DNA of 64,000 nt from an uncultured Flavobacteriaceae bacterium (GCA_947494695.1 CANLWB010000006.1:62001-126000), one strand, 5' to 3'. Positions 1-9,334 are shown, numbered from the stretch's first letter. The notes: generated by a model not told the origin, from the sequence alone. Numbers and translations: made by a program.

Positions 1-951
1 AAGAAAAAGTTCTACTTAAAGAATGCCAGTGTTATTGAGCAACTTGCTAAAATAAATACTATAATATTTGATAAAACCGGTACGATAACAACCAATAAAG
101 CGTCTTCCATAAATTATGAAGGCCATGAACTATCCCTAGAAGAAGAGGTTTTGTTAACGAGTACTTTACGAGGATCTAATCATCCTTTAAGCCGCTCGCT
201 TTATAAGCTTTTAAATAATCACGATATTTTAACACCAGATGCCTACGAGGAGCATCTCGGAAAGGGCATCGAAGCCCGTTATAAAAACAAAAATATAAAG
301 GTAGGTTCAGCACCTTTTGTTGGACACTCCAGCCATGGAAATACATTAACAACAACGGTTCATGTAAGTACCAATGATAAATACAAAGGTAAGTTTACCT
401 TTTACAATGCTTATAGAAAGGGCGTTTCTCAACTATTTAACACCCTTAAAAAAGAATACGATTTGGTTATTCTCTCTGGTGATAATGCTGGTGAAAAAGA
501 TAATTTAAGAAAACTTCTTCCCACCAAAACCAAACTGCTTTTTAATCAAAAACCGGAAGATAAACTAGACTATATAAAATATCACCAGAATGAAGGTGCC
601 AGTGTCGCTATGATTGGTGATGGGCTAAACGATGCCGGGGCCTTGGCCCAAAGTCAAGTAGGCATCGCCATTTCAGAAAACGTTAATGTGTTTTCCCCGG
701 CCTGTGATGCTATTTTAGATGCCTCAAAATTAAACCAGTTATCCAGCTATATTAAAATAGCTAAATCTGCTATAACCATTATTAAATGGAGCTTTGTCCT
801 CTCATTTATATATAACATTATCGGACTTTACTTTGCGGTCACCGGGCAACTGGCACCAGTGATAGCAGCTATATTAATGCCCCTTAGCTCCATAAGTATT
901 GTTGCTTTTACAACCTTAACCACGAACATTTTGGGAAGGAAACTAAATTAA
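1..951 (+). CDS. ccoI: Copper-translocating P-type ATPase CcoI, 3' part only
   Basis: This is the C-terminal part of a heavy-metal P1B-type ATPase; the reading frame is open from base 1, so the start lies outside the window. The phosphorylation motif DKTGT appears about 27 codons in, and the hinge motif GDGLNDAGAL follows at about nt 616. Two hydrophobic segments near the C-terminus fit the last transmembrane pair. The metal-binding N-terminus and the CPC helix would lie upstream. The family moves Cu(I) across the inner membrane to supply the CuB centre of cbb3 oxidase. Its position directly before ccoS and ccoNO supports CcoI/FixI rather than a general CopA detoxification pump. An internal ATG at 151 is not the true start, because DKTGT lies upstream of it. 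Confidence 0.9.
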   Translation, partial: KKKFYLKNASVIEQLAKINTIIFDKTGTITTNKASSINYEGHELSLEEEVLLTSTLRGSNHPLSRSLYKLLNNHDILTPDAYEEHLGKGIEARYKNKNIKVGSAPFVGHSSHGNTLTTTVHVSTNDKYKGKFTFYNAYRKGVSQLFNTLKKEYDLVILSGDNAGEKDNLRKLLPTKTKLLFNQKPEDKLDYIKYHQNEGASVAMIGDGLNDAGALAQSQVGIAISENVNVFSPACDAILDASKLNQLSSYIKIAKSAITIIKWSFVLSFIYNIIGLYFAVTGQLAPVIAAILMPLSSISIVAFTTLTTNILGRKLN

Positions 952-961
952 TAAGTAGAAC

Positions 962-975
962 ATGACAAAAGTCAT
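962..975. promoter_or_regulatory. Crp/Fnr-type operator upstream of ccoS
   Basis: Perfect palindrome ATGAC-AAAA-GTCAT between ccoI and ccoS. The half-site geometry (5-4-5) is that of Fnr/Dnr-family sites. The same ATGAC-N4-GTCAT occurs at 14272-14285 before hemN. In both places 22 nt separate it from a TAnnTTTG box. The function as an oxygen-responsive activator site is inferred. Confidence 0.7.
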
Positions 976-997
976 TTTTTGACAACAGACATGGCTG

Positions 998-1005
998 TAA
1001 TTTTG
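998..1005 (+). promoter_or_regulatory. -7 promoter element for ccoS-ccoNOQP
   Basis: TAATTTTG matches the Bacteroidota -7 consensus TAnnTTTG and lies 20 nt before the ccoS ATG. If transcription starts about five bases past the box, the upstream palindrome is centred near -41, the usual place for a class II Crp/Fnr activator. Confidence 0.6.
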
Positions 1006-1025
1006 AACCATAACTTCAAGTAGGT

Positions 1026-1211
1026 ATGAGTGTTATATATATTTTATTAGCTATAAGTATTCTTGTAGCTGTCTGCTTTTTCATAGCCTTTATCATAGCT
1101 GTAAAAAAAGGACAGTACGATGACAGTTATACGCCTTCTGTGAGAATACTATTTGAAGACGAACTTGTTAAAGAAAATTCCAAAAAAACGGTACTAACCA
1201 AAAAAGATTAA
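1026..1211 (+). CDS. ccoS: cbb3 oxidase assembly protein CcoS
   Basis: A 61-residue protein with one N-terminal transmembrane helix (about residues 4-26) followed by a short polar tail containing the acidic FEDE stretch. Length, topology and position between ccoI and ccoNO match CcoS, a small factor required for maturation of the cbb3-type cytochrome oxidase, where it is linked to heme and copper cofactor insertion. It has its own candidate promoter in the 74 nt gap after ccoI and ends 12 nt before ccoNO, so it probably leads the structural gene operon. Confidence 0.88.
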   Translation: MSVIYILLAISILVAVCFFIAFIIAVKKGQYDDSYTPSVRILFEDELVKENSKKTVLTKKD

Positions 1212-1223
1212 TAATTAGAAATT

Positions 1224-3416
1224 ATGGAAATGCAGCAATTTCATTACGATAATAAAATCGTTAAAAACTTCTTATATGCTACTATGCTTTGGGGTGTTGT
1301 GGGAATGTTGGTAGGCTTGCTACTGGCATTTATGTTTTTATTCCCCAACCTAACCGATGGTATTTCGTGGTTAAGTTTTGGTAGGTTAAGACCTTTACAT
1401 ACCAATGCCGTTATTTTTGCCTTTGTTGGTAATGCTATTTTTGCAGGAGTCTATTACTCCACACAGCGTTTGCTCAAGGCTCGAATGTTTAATGACACCT
1501 TGAGTAAAATTAACTTCTGGGGCTGGCAACTTATCATCGTAGGAGCTGCAATTACGTTACCTTTAGGGTATACAACATCCAAAGAATATGCAGAACTGGA
1601 ATGGCCCTTCGATATTGCTATAGCCTTAATTTGGGTCGTTTTTGGATGGAACCTCATTGGAACCATTTTTAAAAGAAGACAACGCCATTTATATGTAGCC
1701 ATCTGGTTTTACATTGCAACATTCGTTACCGTTGCTGTACTTCATATATTTAATAGTTTAGAATTACCGGTTAGTGCTCTAAAGAGTTACTCGGTATATG
1801 CCGGGGTTCAAGATGCTCTGGTACAATGGTGGTACGGACATAATGCCGTGGCCTTCTTTTTAACCACGCCATTTTTAGGGTTAATGTATTACTTCGTGCC
1901 AAAAGCGGCCAACCGCCCTGTGTACTCTTACAGGTTATCTATTGTTCACTTCTGGTCGCTAATCTTTATTTACATCTGGGCTGGCCCACATCACTTATTG
2001 TACACGGCTCTGCCTGAATGGGCTCAAAATTTAGGTGTTGCCTTTTCGGTTATGCTATTAATGCCATCCTGGGGTGGTATGATAAACGGACTTTTAACCT
2101 TACGTGGCGCCTGGGATAAAGTGCGTACAGATCCGGTTTTAAAATTTATGGTCGTAGCAATTACTGGTTATGGTATGGCAACCTTTGAAGGACCAACACT
2201 TTCTCTTAAAACGGTGAATGCTATGGCGCACTTTACCGATTGGATCATTGCTCATGTACATGTGGGTGCCTTAGCCTGGAACGGTTTCTTAACCTTTGGT
2301 ATGATTTATTTCCTGGTTCCTAAACTATTTAAGACCAAACTATACTCTCTTGCTCTTGCCAATTTGCATTTCTGGGTGGGTACGTTAGGTATTATTTTAT
2401 ATGCTTTACCCATGTACATGGCTGGATTTACGCAATGGGCCATGTGGAAGCAATTTAATCCTGATGGTACCTTAGTTTATGGGAACTTCTTAGAAACGGT
2501 TACAGAAATAATACCCTTATACTGGATGCGTGCTATAGGCGGTACACTGTTTATTATAGGGATGTTAATCATGATTTACAATGTTATTGTTACTATAAAA
2601 CAAGGAAGCAAGGTTGAGAACGAATTAGCTGAAGCTCCAGCTTTAGAACGCGTTACCAAAAAACGTACTGCTAATGAGGGATGGCATACCTGGTTGGAGC
2701 GTAGACCGGTTCAATTAACACTTTTAGCTACAGTGGCTATTTTAATTGGAGGTGTTATCCAAATCGTACCCACCATTATGGTAAAATCAAATATTCCAAC
2801 TATATCCAGTGTAAAACCTTATACGCCCCTGGAACTCGAAGGACGCGATATTTATATTCGCGAAGGTTGCGTGGGGTGTCATTCTCAAATGATTAGACCA
2901 TTTAGAGATGAGGTAGAACGCTATGGGGAATACTCAAAGGCAGGGGAATTTGTTTACGATCATCCATTTCTTTGGGGAAGTAAACGTACAGGACCGGATT
3001 TACATCGACTGGGAGGTAAATATTCAGACAACTGGCACTTTAATCATATGTACGATCCGCAAAGTACATCATCGGGATCTATCATGCCGCGTTATCCGTG
3101 GCTTATCACAGGACCTTCGAGTACACTGGATAAATCTCAAACGGAAGCCAAAATGGAAGCCATGGTGTCTTTAGGAGTTCCTTATACCGAAGAAGATATT
3201 ACAAATGCACAGCAAAGTATGCTGGAACAAGGAACTCAAATAGAAAAGAACCTGTATACAGATCCGGATTTTGTTAAATCTTATGAAGCAGACAAGCAAT
3301 ACGCTACAGAAAACGGAGAAGATTTTACAGAAATGAAGCATAGAGAGATTGTCGCTCTTATAGCCTATTTACAAAGACTTGGAACCGATATTAAAGTAGA
3401 AACAGCTCAGAAATAA
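1224..3416 (+). CDS. ccoNO: cbb3 cytochrome c oxidase, fused CcoN-CcoO subunits
   Basis: A 730-residue fusion. Residues 1 to about 480 form the multi-helix heme-copper oxidase subunit I (CcoN) with conserved histidines such as HAHVHVGA-type and GPHHLLY motifs. After a linker, residues from about 500 form a membrane-anchored monoheme cytochrome c (CcoO) with C549-x-x-C552-H553 in the context EGCVGCHSQMIRPF. CcoN reduces oxygen at a heme b3-CuB centre and CcoO delivers electrons. Separate ccoN and ccoO genes are usual in Proteobacteria; the fused form is common in Bacteroidota. The enzyme has high oxygen affinity and works under microaerobic conditions. It lies within the ccoSNOQPGH operon. Confidence 0.95.
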   Translation: MEMQQFHYDNKIVKNFLYATMLWGVVGMLVGLLLAFMFLFPNLTDGISWLSFGRLRPLHTNAVIFAFVGNAIFAGVYYSTQRLLKARMFNDTLSKINFWGWQLIIVGAAITLPLGYTTSKEYAELEWPFDIAIALIWVVFGWNLIGTIFKRRQRHLYVAIWFYIATFVTVAVLHIFNSLELPVSALKSYSVYAGVQDALVQWWYGHNAVAFFLTTPFLGLMYYFVPKAANRPVYSYRLSIVHFWSLIFIYIWAGPHHLLYTALPEWAQNLGVAFSVMLLMPSWGGMINGLLTLRGAWDKVRTDPVLKFMVVAITGYGMATFEGPTLSLKTVNAMAHFTDWIIAHVHVGALAWNGFLTFGMIYFLVPKLFKTKLYSLALANLHFWVGTLGIILYALPMYMAGFTQWAMWKQFNPDGTLVYGNFLETVTEIIPLYWMRAIGGTLFIIGMLIMIYNVIVTIKQGSKVENELAEAPALERVTKKRTANEGWHTWLERRPVQLTLLATVAILIGGVIQIVPTIMVKSNIPTISSVKPYTPLELEGRDIYIREGCVGCHSQMIRPFRDEVERYGEYSKAGEFVYDHPFLWGSKRTGPDLHRLGGKYSDNWHFNHMYDPQSTSSGSIMPRYPWLITGPSSTLDKSQTEAKMEAMVSLGVPYTEEDITNAQQSMLEQGTQIEKNLYTDPDFVKSYEADKQYATENGEDFTEMKHREIVALIAYLQRLGTDIKVETAQK

Positions 3417-3436
3417 ACATCAAAAAACAAACAGAC

Positions 3437-3622
3437 ATGTTAAAATTTGTAAAAAATCATATGGAGAGCATTACAGGGGTTGAAATATACCCTATCATTT
3501 CGTTGCTCATATTTTTCATTTTTTTTGTTGCGCTTTTTTGGTGGGTTATTACGGCCAAAAAAGACTATATAAAAACGGTTAGCAATATTCCGTTAGACCA
3601 TCAAAAGGACGATATACTATGA
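3437..3622 (+). CDS. ccoQ: cbb3 oxidase subunit CcoQ
   Basis: A 61-residue protein with a single hydrophobic helix (about residues 17-39) containing a WW pair, then a charged tail. It lies between ccoNO and ccoP, the usual position of the small CcoQ/FixQ subunit, which stabilises the assembled oxidase. Sequence conservation in this family is low, so the call depends mainly on size, topology and position. A 58 nt gap without a clear terminator separates it from ccoP. Confidence 0.8.
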   Translation: MLKFVKNHMESITGVEIYPIISLLIFFIFFVALFWWVITAKKDYIKTVSNIPLDHQKDDIL

Positions 3623-3680
3623 TATCAGTTTATAAAAAAGATAAAATCGGACGTTAAAAAAACAACTAAAACACCATCAA

Positions 3681-4577
3681 ATGAAAACATTAATCCCATC
3701 CTGGATAAGAGTTCCTGTTATCTTCTTCTTCATCTTTGGAGTTGTAGAATTCTTCATAGATTCGGGAGATAAACCGGCTTTTATAGAATATCCGGCTGTT
3801 TTACTTTTTCTGTTCTTAGTATTACTGATTCTAATTGCCATTGAAGCTATTGTAGGGGCTTTAGAAAATGTGATGCTTCATAAACTAGATGAAGCAGCAA
3901 GAGCAAAGTTCTTAGCCGAAAGTGAAAAAAAATATGAATTTACCTGGTTAAAGAACATTTATAAAAAGCTTCTGGGGCAAAAACCTCTGGAAGAAGAAGG
4001 CGAGATTATTTTAGACCATAATTACGATGGTATAAAAGAACTGGATAACAGTTTACCACCATGGTGGCTTTACGGGTTCTACATCTCTATAGTTTTCGCA
4101 GCTCTTTATTTATTAAAATATCATGTGTTTGATGGGGACAATCAAATCGACGAATTAGAAATAGAACTTGCCGAAGCCAAAACGGCCATTGAAGCTTATA
4201 AAAAAACAGCTAAGAATCTTGTCGATATTAATACGGTTACGAAACTTACGGAAACCTCAGATCTAAGTGCTGGTAAAAAGATCTTTGACACCAACTGTGT
4301 CGCCTGCCATATGATTGATGGTGGTGGAGGTATTGGTCCGAATTTAACCGACCAAAACTGGATTTTAGGAGGGGGTATTAAAAATGTATTTAGAACAGTT
4401 TCTGAAGGAGGGCGTTCCGGTAAAGGTATGATCGCCTGGAAACAACAGTTAAAACCATTAGAAATTGCTCAGGTAGCGAGTTATGTTTTAACATTACAAG
4501 GAACCTCACCTGCAAATCCAAAAGCCCCGGAAGGCGATGTCTGGGTTGAAGCGGAAAATACAGAAGAAGCTCAATAA
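3681..4577 (+). CDS. ccoP: cbb3 oxidase cytochrome c subunit CcoP, single-heme form
   Basis: A 298-residue membrane-bound cytochrome c. Two hydrophobic helices occupy about residues 5-60, a third lies near 133-150, and the cytochrome domain covers about 190-285 with one heme site, C206-x-x-C209-H210, plus a distal methionine in GKGMIAW. Proteobacterial CcoP has two hemes; only one CxxCH is present here, with an N-terminal membrane extension, as is typical of Bacteroidota. The subunit passes electrons from periplasmic donors to CcoO. The gene sits in the normal order after ccoQ. Residues 155-180 look like a short coiled coil. Confidence 0.92.
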   Translation: MKTLIPSWIRVPVIFFFIFGVVEFFIDSGDKPAFIEYPAVLLFLFLVLLILIAIEAIVGALENVMLHKLDEAARAKFLAESEKKYEFTWLKNIYKKLLGQKPLEEEGEIILDHNYDGIKELDNSLPPWWLYGFYISIVFAALYLLKYHVFDGDNQIDELEIELAEAKTAIEAYKKTAKNLVDINTVTKLTETSDLSAGKKIFDTNCVACHMIDGGGGIGPNLTDQNWILGGGIKNVFRTVSEGGRSGKGMIAWKQQLKPLEIAQVASYVLTLQGTSPANPKAPEGDVWVEAENTEEAQ

Positions 4578-4622
4578 CAGTGAAATCTCCTTTAGAATAC
4601 CCTGAAGCAGGTTTAGGGTGCA

Positions 4623-6080
4623 TTGAATATAGTGTCATTAGTGAAGAAAACAACAGTGGAAACACCGCAAAATGAAATATTCAGAGACTCAATCGCTACG
4701 GTTACCGAAGAAGGTAAGCGTGCCTGGGTATTTCCTAAAAAACCCAGCGGTAAATATTACAAATATCGTAAATGGATTAGTTATGGATTATTAGCTATTT
4801 TATTTACTTCGCCATTTATAAAAGTAAACGGGAATCAATTTTTAATGTTCAATGTTTTAGAACGTCGGTTTAACATCTTCGGATTCCCATTTTGGCCACA
4901 GGATTTTCATTTGTTTGTGATCTCAATGATCATAGGTGTTGTATTTATTACGCTTTTTACTGTGGCCTTTGGTAGGATCTTTTGTGGGTGGATTTGTCCG
5001 CAAACCATTTTCATGGAAATGGTCTTCCGAAGAATTGAATATTGGATAGAAGGCGATAGAGGAAAACAAATCCGTTTATCAAAACAACCATGGAACGCAG
5101 AGAAAATAAGAAAAAAAGGGCTTAAGCTCATTATATTTGCCGTGATATCCTTTCTAATCGCTAATGTCTTTTTAGCCTATATTATAGGAAGCGATCGTTT
5201 AGTTCAATACATTATTGATGGGCCATTTAATCATCTAAGCACCCTCGTTTCTCTATTAATTTTCACCGCTGTATTCTATTTTGTTTTCGCCTGGTTTAGG
5301 GAGCAGGTATGCATTATCGCCTGTCCTTATGGAAGGTTACAGGGTGTCCTTTTAGATACCAAATCGATCGTGGTCGCTTACGACCATAAACGTGGTGAAA
5401 GTGAGAATGGCAGAAAGAAATTTAAAAAGCATGAAGATCGGCAAGCTTTAGGGCATGGTGATTGTATTGACTGCTTCCAATGTGTTAATGTTTGTCCTAC
5501 AGGAATCGACATTAGAAATGGTACGCAGTTAGAATGTGTTAATTGTACAGCCTGTATGGATGAATGCGATCATATTATGGAACGTATTAATCTTCCAAAG
5601 GGACTAATTCGCTATGCCAGTGAAGAGAACATCATAAAGAAAAAATCCTTTAAACTAACGGCCCGAATGAAAGGCTATATCGCTGTTCTTTCTATTATGG
5701 TCGGCTTACTAATTGGTATGTTATTCTTAAGAAATGATGTTGAGGCCAATGTTTTAAGGTTACCAGGGCAACTTTATGAGCACAAAGAAAACAATATAAT
5801 AAGCAATGTATTTACCTATAAGCTGGTAAATAAAACAACAAACGATATAAACGATGTAAATATCAAATTAATGTCTCACAAAGGCACACTTAAACTAGTA
5901 GCGACTCATAATAGTTTTGTCGTACCAAGTCAAGGGATTTCGGAAGGAACGTTGTTTGTTGAAATTAATAATGCAGCCCTAACAGGGGATAGAAATAAGA
6001 TAAAAATAGGCATATATGCTGGTGATGTGTTAATTGAAACGACAACGGCAAATTTTTTAGGGCCCAGGCGTTTTAGATAG
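4623..6080 (+). CDS. ccoG: cbb3 oxidase accessory ferredoxin-like protein CcoG
   Basis: A 485-residue membrane protein with several helices and clustered cysteines: CGWICPQ and CIIACPYGR in the membrane part, then two 4Fe-4S type sets (CIDCFQCVNVCP and CVNCTACMDEC). The C-terminal third is an Ig-like domain. This is the CcoG/RdxA family, shown in other bacteria to reduce copper for cbb3 assembly. The start is uncertain: no ATG precedes the conserved RDSIATV segment. The extent given uses a TTG; GTG codons at 4632 and 4641 are equally plausible. A small inverted repeat (ACCCT at 4599-4603, AGGGT at 4615-4619) sits just before the start. Confidence 0.9.
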   Translation: MNIVSLVKKTTVETPQNEIFRDSIATVTEEGKRAWVFPKKPSGKYYKYRKWISYGLLAILFTSPFIKVNGNQFLMFNVLERRFNIFGFPFWPQDFHLFVISMIIGVVFITLFTVAFGRIFCGWICPQTIFMEMVFRRIEYWIEGDRGKQIRLSKQPWNAEKIRKKGLKLIIFAVISFLIANVFLAYIIGSDRLVQYIIDGPFNHLSTLVSLLIFTAVFYFVFAWFREQVCIIACPYGRLQGVLLDTKSIVVAYDHKRGESENGRKKFKKHEDRQALGHGDCIDCFQCVNVCPTGIDIRNGTQLECVNCTACMDECDHIMERINLPKGLIRYASEENIIKKKSFKLTARMKGYIAVLSIMVGLLIGMLFLRNDVEANVLRLPGQLYEHKENNIISNVFTYKLVNKTTNDINDVNIKLMSHKGTLKLVATHNSFVVPSQGISEGTLFVEINNAALTGDRNKIKIGIYAGDVLIETTTANFLGPRRFR

Positions 6081-6214
6081 TCAGAAATTCGAGGATTGAA
6101 GAGCGAAATTTGAAGCTTTGAAATTTGGAATATTAATAAAACCTATTCCTCCCATTGATAAAGGGTGGTGATCCGGATAAATATCAGGGTCAGGAGGGTT
6201 CAAAAAACAAAAAA

Positions 6215-6661
6215 ATGAAAATAAATTGGGGAACGGGAATTGTCATGGCATTTATAGGCTTTATAAGCTTCATCCTGTATTTTATTATTAGCTTAAATGT
6301 TGATGATACGTACAACCATGAATTGGTAACCGAGGATTACTATGCCGAAGAACTGGACTATCAAAAAGCTATTGATAAGCTCAAAAATGCGAAACAACTA
6401 AGCGAAAACATATCTTATAAAAGCACCAAAGAAGGACTAATTATTCGTTTCCCCAACGACATTGATTATAAAAAAATAACAGGAAAAATGTTCCTATACA
6501 GACCATCTAACAAACACTTAGATTTTGAGACTACGGTTTCATTATCTAAACCCACTTTGCTCATACCTGACAACCGTTTGGTAGATGGTCGTTGGAACAT
6601 TGAAATAGATTGGCAGTATAATGGAATTTCTTATTTATTTAAAGAATCTATAAATTATTAA
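6215..6661 (+). CDS. ccoH: FixH/CcoH family protein
   Basis: A 148-residue protein with one N-terminal transmembrane helix (about residues 8-28) and a periplasmic beta-rich domain, the form of FixH/CcoH, which joins the CcoI-CcoS side of cbb3 assembly. The frame is open upstream to a TTG at 6155, but the ATG chosen here starts the conserved MKINWGTGIV segment; the extra 20 residues would be polar and unlike the family, placing charge before the helix. The gene follows ccoG in the usual order and ends 2 nt before the next gene, so the two are probably translationally coupled. Confidence 0.85.
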   Translation: MKINWGTGIVMAFIGFISFILYFIISLNVDDTYNHELVTEDYYAEELDYQKAIDKLKNAKQLSENISYKSTKEGLIIRFPNDIDYKKITGKMFLYRPSNKHLDFETTVSLSKPTLLIPDNRLVDGRWNIEIDWQYNGISYLFKESINY

Positions 6662-6663
6662 AC

Positions 6664-7365
6664 ATGCTCATTTCGGCATTCATATTAGGAATATTAGGAA
6701 GCTTTCACTGTCTCGGTATGTGCGGGCCTATTGCTTTTATGCTTCCATTAGACCGAACAAACGCCTATAAAAAAGCATCCCAAATTACGATGTATCATTT
6801 TGGAAGGTTATTAGCATACAGTAGTATTGGGTTAATCTTCGGGCTTATAGGTAAAAGTCTGTATATTTTTGGTTTTCAGCAACAACTCTCTATTGCCACA
6901 GGGCTTATTATGATTTTAATCGTTTTAATTCCTCAAAAAACATTTAATACATACAACCTTTCCCAACCCGTTTACAGACTCATATCTAAAGTAAAATCTA
7001 ACCTGGGAAAAGCTTTAAAAAAGAAAACCTCTGATACGTTTTTAACCATCGGTTTTTTAAACGGGTTCTTACCCTGTGGACTTGTCTATATGGCCTTATT
7101 TGGAGCTATTGCAGGAGGTCATACATTAAAAGGTAGTCTGTATATGGCCGTTTTTGGTTTGGGCACCATACCGCTCATGACTGTTGCTGTTTATTTTAGT
7201 AATATCTTAAAAGGAACCGCCAGACAAAACATACAAAAAGCGATTCCTATTTTTGTGATATGTATGGGGTGTTTGTTTATTATTCGCGGTTTGGGTCTCG
7301 GCATACCTTATCTATCCCCCGCTCCAGCTATAGAAGGTATTTCCAGTGCTATGGAGTGCCATTAA
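6664..7365 (+). CDS. COG2836 membrane protein (TauE/SafE-like, cbb3 cluster type)
   Basis: A 233-residue protein with about six hydrophobic segments, beginning with FHCLGMCGP, the cysteine-containing signature of the COG2836 family often found at the end of cco operons. A second conserved cysteine lies in NGFLPCGLVYMAL. The arrangement resembles the DsbD-like transmembrane fold, and roles in copper handling or cytochrome biogenesis are proposed for relatives; sulfite export is only a database label. The gene starts 2 nt after ccoH and overlaps the convergent araC-type gene by 4 nt at its 3' end. Confidence 0.78.
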   Translation: MLISAFILGILGSFHCLGMCGPIAFMLPLDRTNAYKKASQITMYHFGRLLAYSSIGLIFGLIGKSLYIFGFQQQLSIATGLIMILIVLIPQKTFNTYNLSQPVYRLISKVKSNLGKALKKKTSDTFLTIGFLNGFLPCGLVYMALFGAIAGGHTLKGSLYMAVFGLGTIPLMTVAVYFSNILKGTARQNIQKAIPIFVICMGCLFIIRGLGLGIPYLSPAPAIEGISSAMECH

Positions 7366-8246
7366 GCATGAATTAAATCTCTGTATTCTTTTGGTGATTT
7401 TTTAAGATATCGTTTAAAATATTTTACAAAATAGGACGCATCTTCAAATCCTAATTTATAAGCAATTTCGTTAACGTTTAACGGTGTAAAAGCCAATAAG
7501 CGTTCTGCTTCCAAAATAATACGTTCTGATATCAAAGTCGACGGCGTTTTATTAATGGTAGTCTTAGTAATGGTGGTAAGTGTTTTGGTTGAAATATGTA
7601 ATAAACTGGCATAATCACTTACTGCGTAGTTTTTGTTATAATGCTGTTCTATTAATTCTCTAAAATGCAGATATTGTAACTCATACTGACTTGTAAAATG
7701 AATATTTTTTTCACCACTCTGTCTATGTGCGCGCTCTAGCACAATAAGCAATGACTTTAATAAATACCGAATCACCTGCTGGTGTCCAAAATCTAATGCG
7801 CGTGTCTTTTCCTTTTTAATCAGATTAACGTACGAATTCGCCAATTCGATAACGTCTTTAGTTAGACAATAGTAAGGGGCTCCGTGATTATTGAACACAT
7901 TATATTTTAGAAAAATATCAACATCAGACTGCATTAAAAAGCTTTCGTTGAAGTGAATAAGAACACCGTCATGACTGGCACTTTTATCAAAATAATGAAT
8001 TTGGTTCTTAGAAATGAAGAATATAGAATTGGCTTTTACGTCGTAGGAGTCGAAATCTATAAAATGAACACCGCCTGCATGATACACCCACAAAATTTGA
8101 TAATAACTATGTGAATGAGGTATTCTGGCAAGGTCTCCGCTGGATTTTAAATAGCTCTTTAAATCGTAAACTTCAAACTGAAGCTTCTCTGGATGTCCCT
8201 TATGGAGGTGATATTGTTCTATTTTTATGCTGCCTTTTTTACTCAA
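7362..8246 (-). CDS. AraC family transcriptional regulator
   Basis: A 294-residue protein with an N-terminal cupin-like sensing domain (about 1-170; contains PHSHSYYQILWV) and a C-terminal AraC helix-turn-helix pair (about 195-290) ending in FEDASYFVKYFKRY and SPKEYRDL. The architecture is that of small-molecule responsive AraC activators. It lies 33 nt downstream of the amine oxidase gene and reads in the same direction, so it may be the last gene of the AhpD-like/amine oxidase unit and regulate it. The ligand cannot be read from sequence. Confidence 0.9.
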   Translation of the reverse strand: MSKKGSIKIEQYHLHKGHPEKLQFEVYDLKSYLKSSGDLARIPHSHSYYQILWVYHAGGVHFIDFDSYDVKANSIFFISKNQIHYFDKSASHDGVLIHFNESFLMQSDVDIFLKYNVFNNHGAPYYCLTKDVIELANSYVNLIKKEKTRALDFGHQQVIRYLLKSLLIVLERAHRQSGEKNIHFTSQYELQYLHFRELIEQHYNKNYAVSDYASLLHISTKTLTTITKTTINKTPSTLISERIILEAERLLAFTPLNVNEIAYKLGFEDASYFVKYFKRYLKKSPKEYRDLIHA

Positions 8247-8279
8247 TACTCATACATTATCATGATCTCAAAGTTAAAC

Positions 8280-9329
8280 TTAATTATTGAGAATATAATC
8301 TGCTGCCCTTAATCCGCTGTATACCGCACCATCCAGATACCCGCCATGAATGGGAGACGTTTCACTACCAGAAAAGAATAACTTGCCTTGCATGTAGAAG
8401 CGTGTAAACAATTCATGTCCATATTGCGGACTCATATAAACTGATTTTAAACCATGACATGATGTAAAATCATCTTGAGACCAATCTTTTTCAAAATAAT
8501 TTGTATACGTTCTAACATCTTTTCCTAAATAAGTTTCCAGATAGCTTAAAATACGTTCTTTTCTTGTTTCTGGCAATTCATCCCTTAGCCCTTCATTTAC
8601 AAAACCTTTCAAAGCATAACGTTTTGTATTAGCAGAACAATGATCATATAATTCTGTTACTGCCCCAATTTGACCTATTACTGTCCCGGAAAATTTGTTA
8701 TGCCTCCAAAATGGTGCGTTGTAAGTGAGTCCGACTTTAATAGCATTACTCATCCATGTGTGGGTACGCGCCATGACTTCTGTTAGGTGATCTGGTAATT
8801 CTGGTTTAAAATCTAATACAGATGCTAGTTTTGGTGGTAGGGTAACAATGACTTTTTCGGCAGAATATGTCATGCCATTTTCTGTATTTAATACCATCTT
8901 ATTTTCATAGTCTATAAGCTCTGTAACCTTACGGTTATATAGGATCCTATCTTTTAATCCCTCCGCTAATGTTTCAATTAATGCTATTGAACCACCAACT
9001 ATTCTATGGGCAGTTGGTGCGTTTTTATCTACTTCAAAATAATGAGCGGGCGCCATAGAGTTATACACTAAAACACTTTGTCCTCCAGTATACTGAGGAA
9101 AACGTTGCACGTTTGTTTCTTTTAAAAGCGCATTTAAATGTGTATGATGATTTTGAAACCAGGTTCCTCCCAGCTCGACATCATTATACGTTTTTATTCG
9201 CCCTCCAAATTGTGACCGCCCTTCTATAATGAGAACATCGTCTTCTCCAGCTTTTTTAAGCTGATAAGCTGTGGTTAAACCTGATAAACCCGCTCCAATA
9301 ATTATATATTTTGAATGTATGGTTTTCAT
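8280..9329 (-). CDS. Flavin-dependent amine oxidase family protein
   Basis: A 349-residue FAD protein. The N-terminus has the dinucleotide-binding pattern IIGAGLSGLTTAYQL followed by a GGRI motif, and the C-terminus has the FAD-closing SGSETSPIHGGYLDGAV segment typical of monoamine oxidase-like enzymes. At 349 residues it is shorter than most members (about 450). The family oxidises amines or polyamines to imines with release of hydrogen peroxide; the substrate here is unknown. The AhpD-like gene ends 5 nt upstream, which may couple peroxide production to a peroxidase-type partner. No signal peptide is visible, so it is probably cytoplasmic. Confidence 0.85.
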   Translation of the reverse strand: MKTIHSKYIIIGAGLSGLTTAYQLKKAGEDDVLIIEGRSQFGGRIKTYNDVELGGTWFQNHHTHLNALLKETNVQRFPQYTGGQSVLVYNSMAPAHYFEVDKNAPTAHRIVGGSIALIETLAEGLKDRILYNRKVTELIDYENKMVLNTENGMTYSAEKVIVTLPPKLASVLDFKPELPDHLTEVMARTHTWMSNAIKVGLTYNAPFWRHNKFSGTVIGQIGAVTELYDHCSANTKRYALKGFVNEGLRDELPETRKERILSYLETYLGKDVRTYTNYFEKDWSQDDFTSCHGLKSVYMSPQYGHELFTRFYMQGKLFFSGSETSPIHGGYLDGAVYSGLRAADYILNN

Positions 9330-9334
9330 TAAAA

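Noticed and set aside
3619-3657. 12-codon frame overlapping the ccoQ stop (ATGA)
   Set aside because: Too short to support, no conservation evidence.
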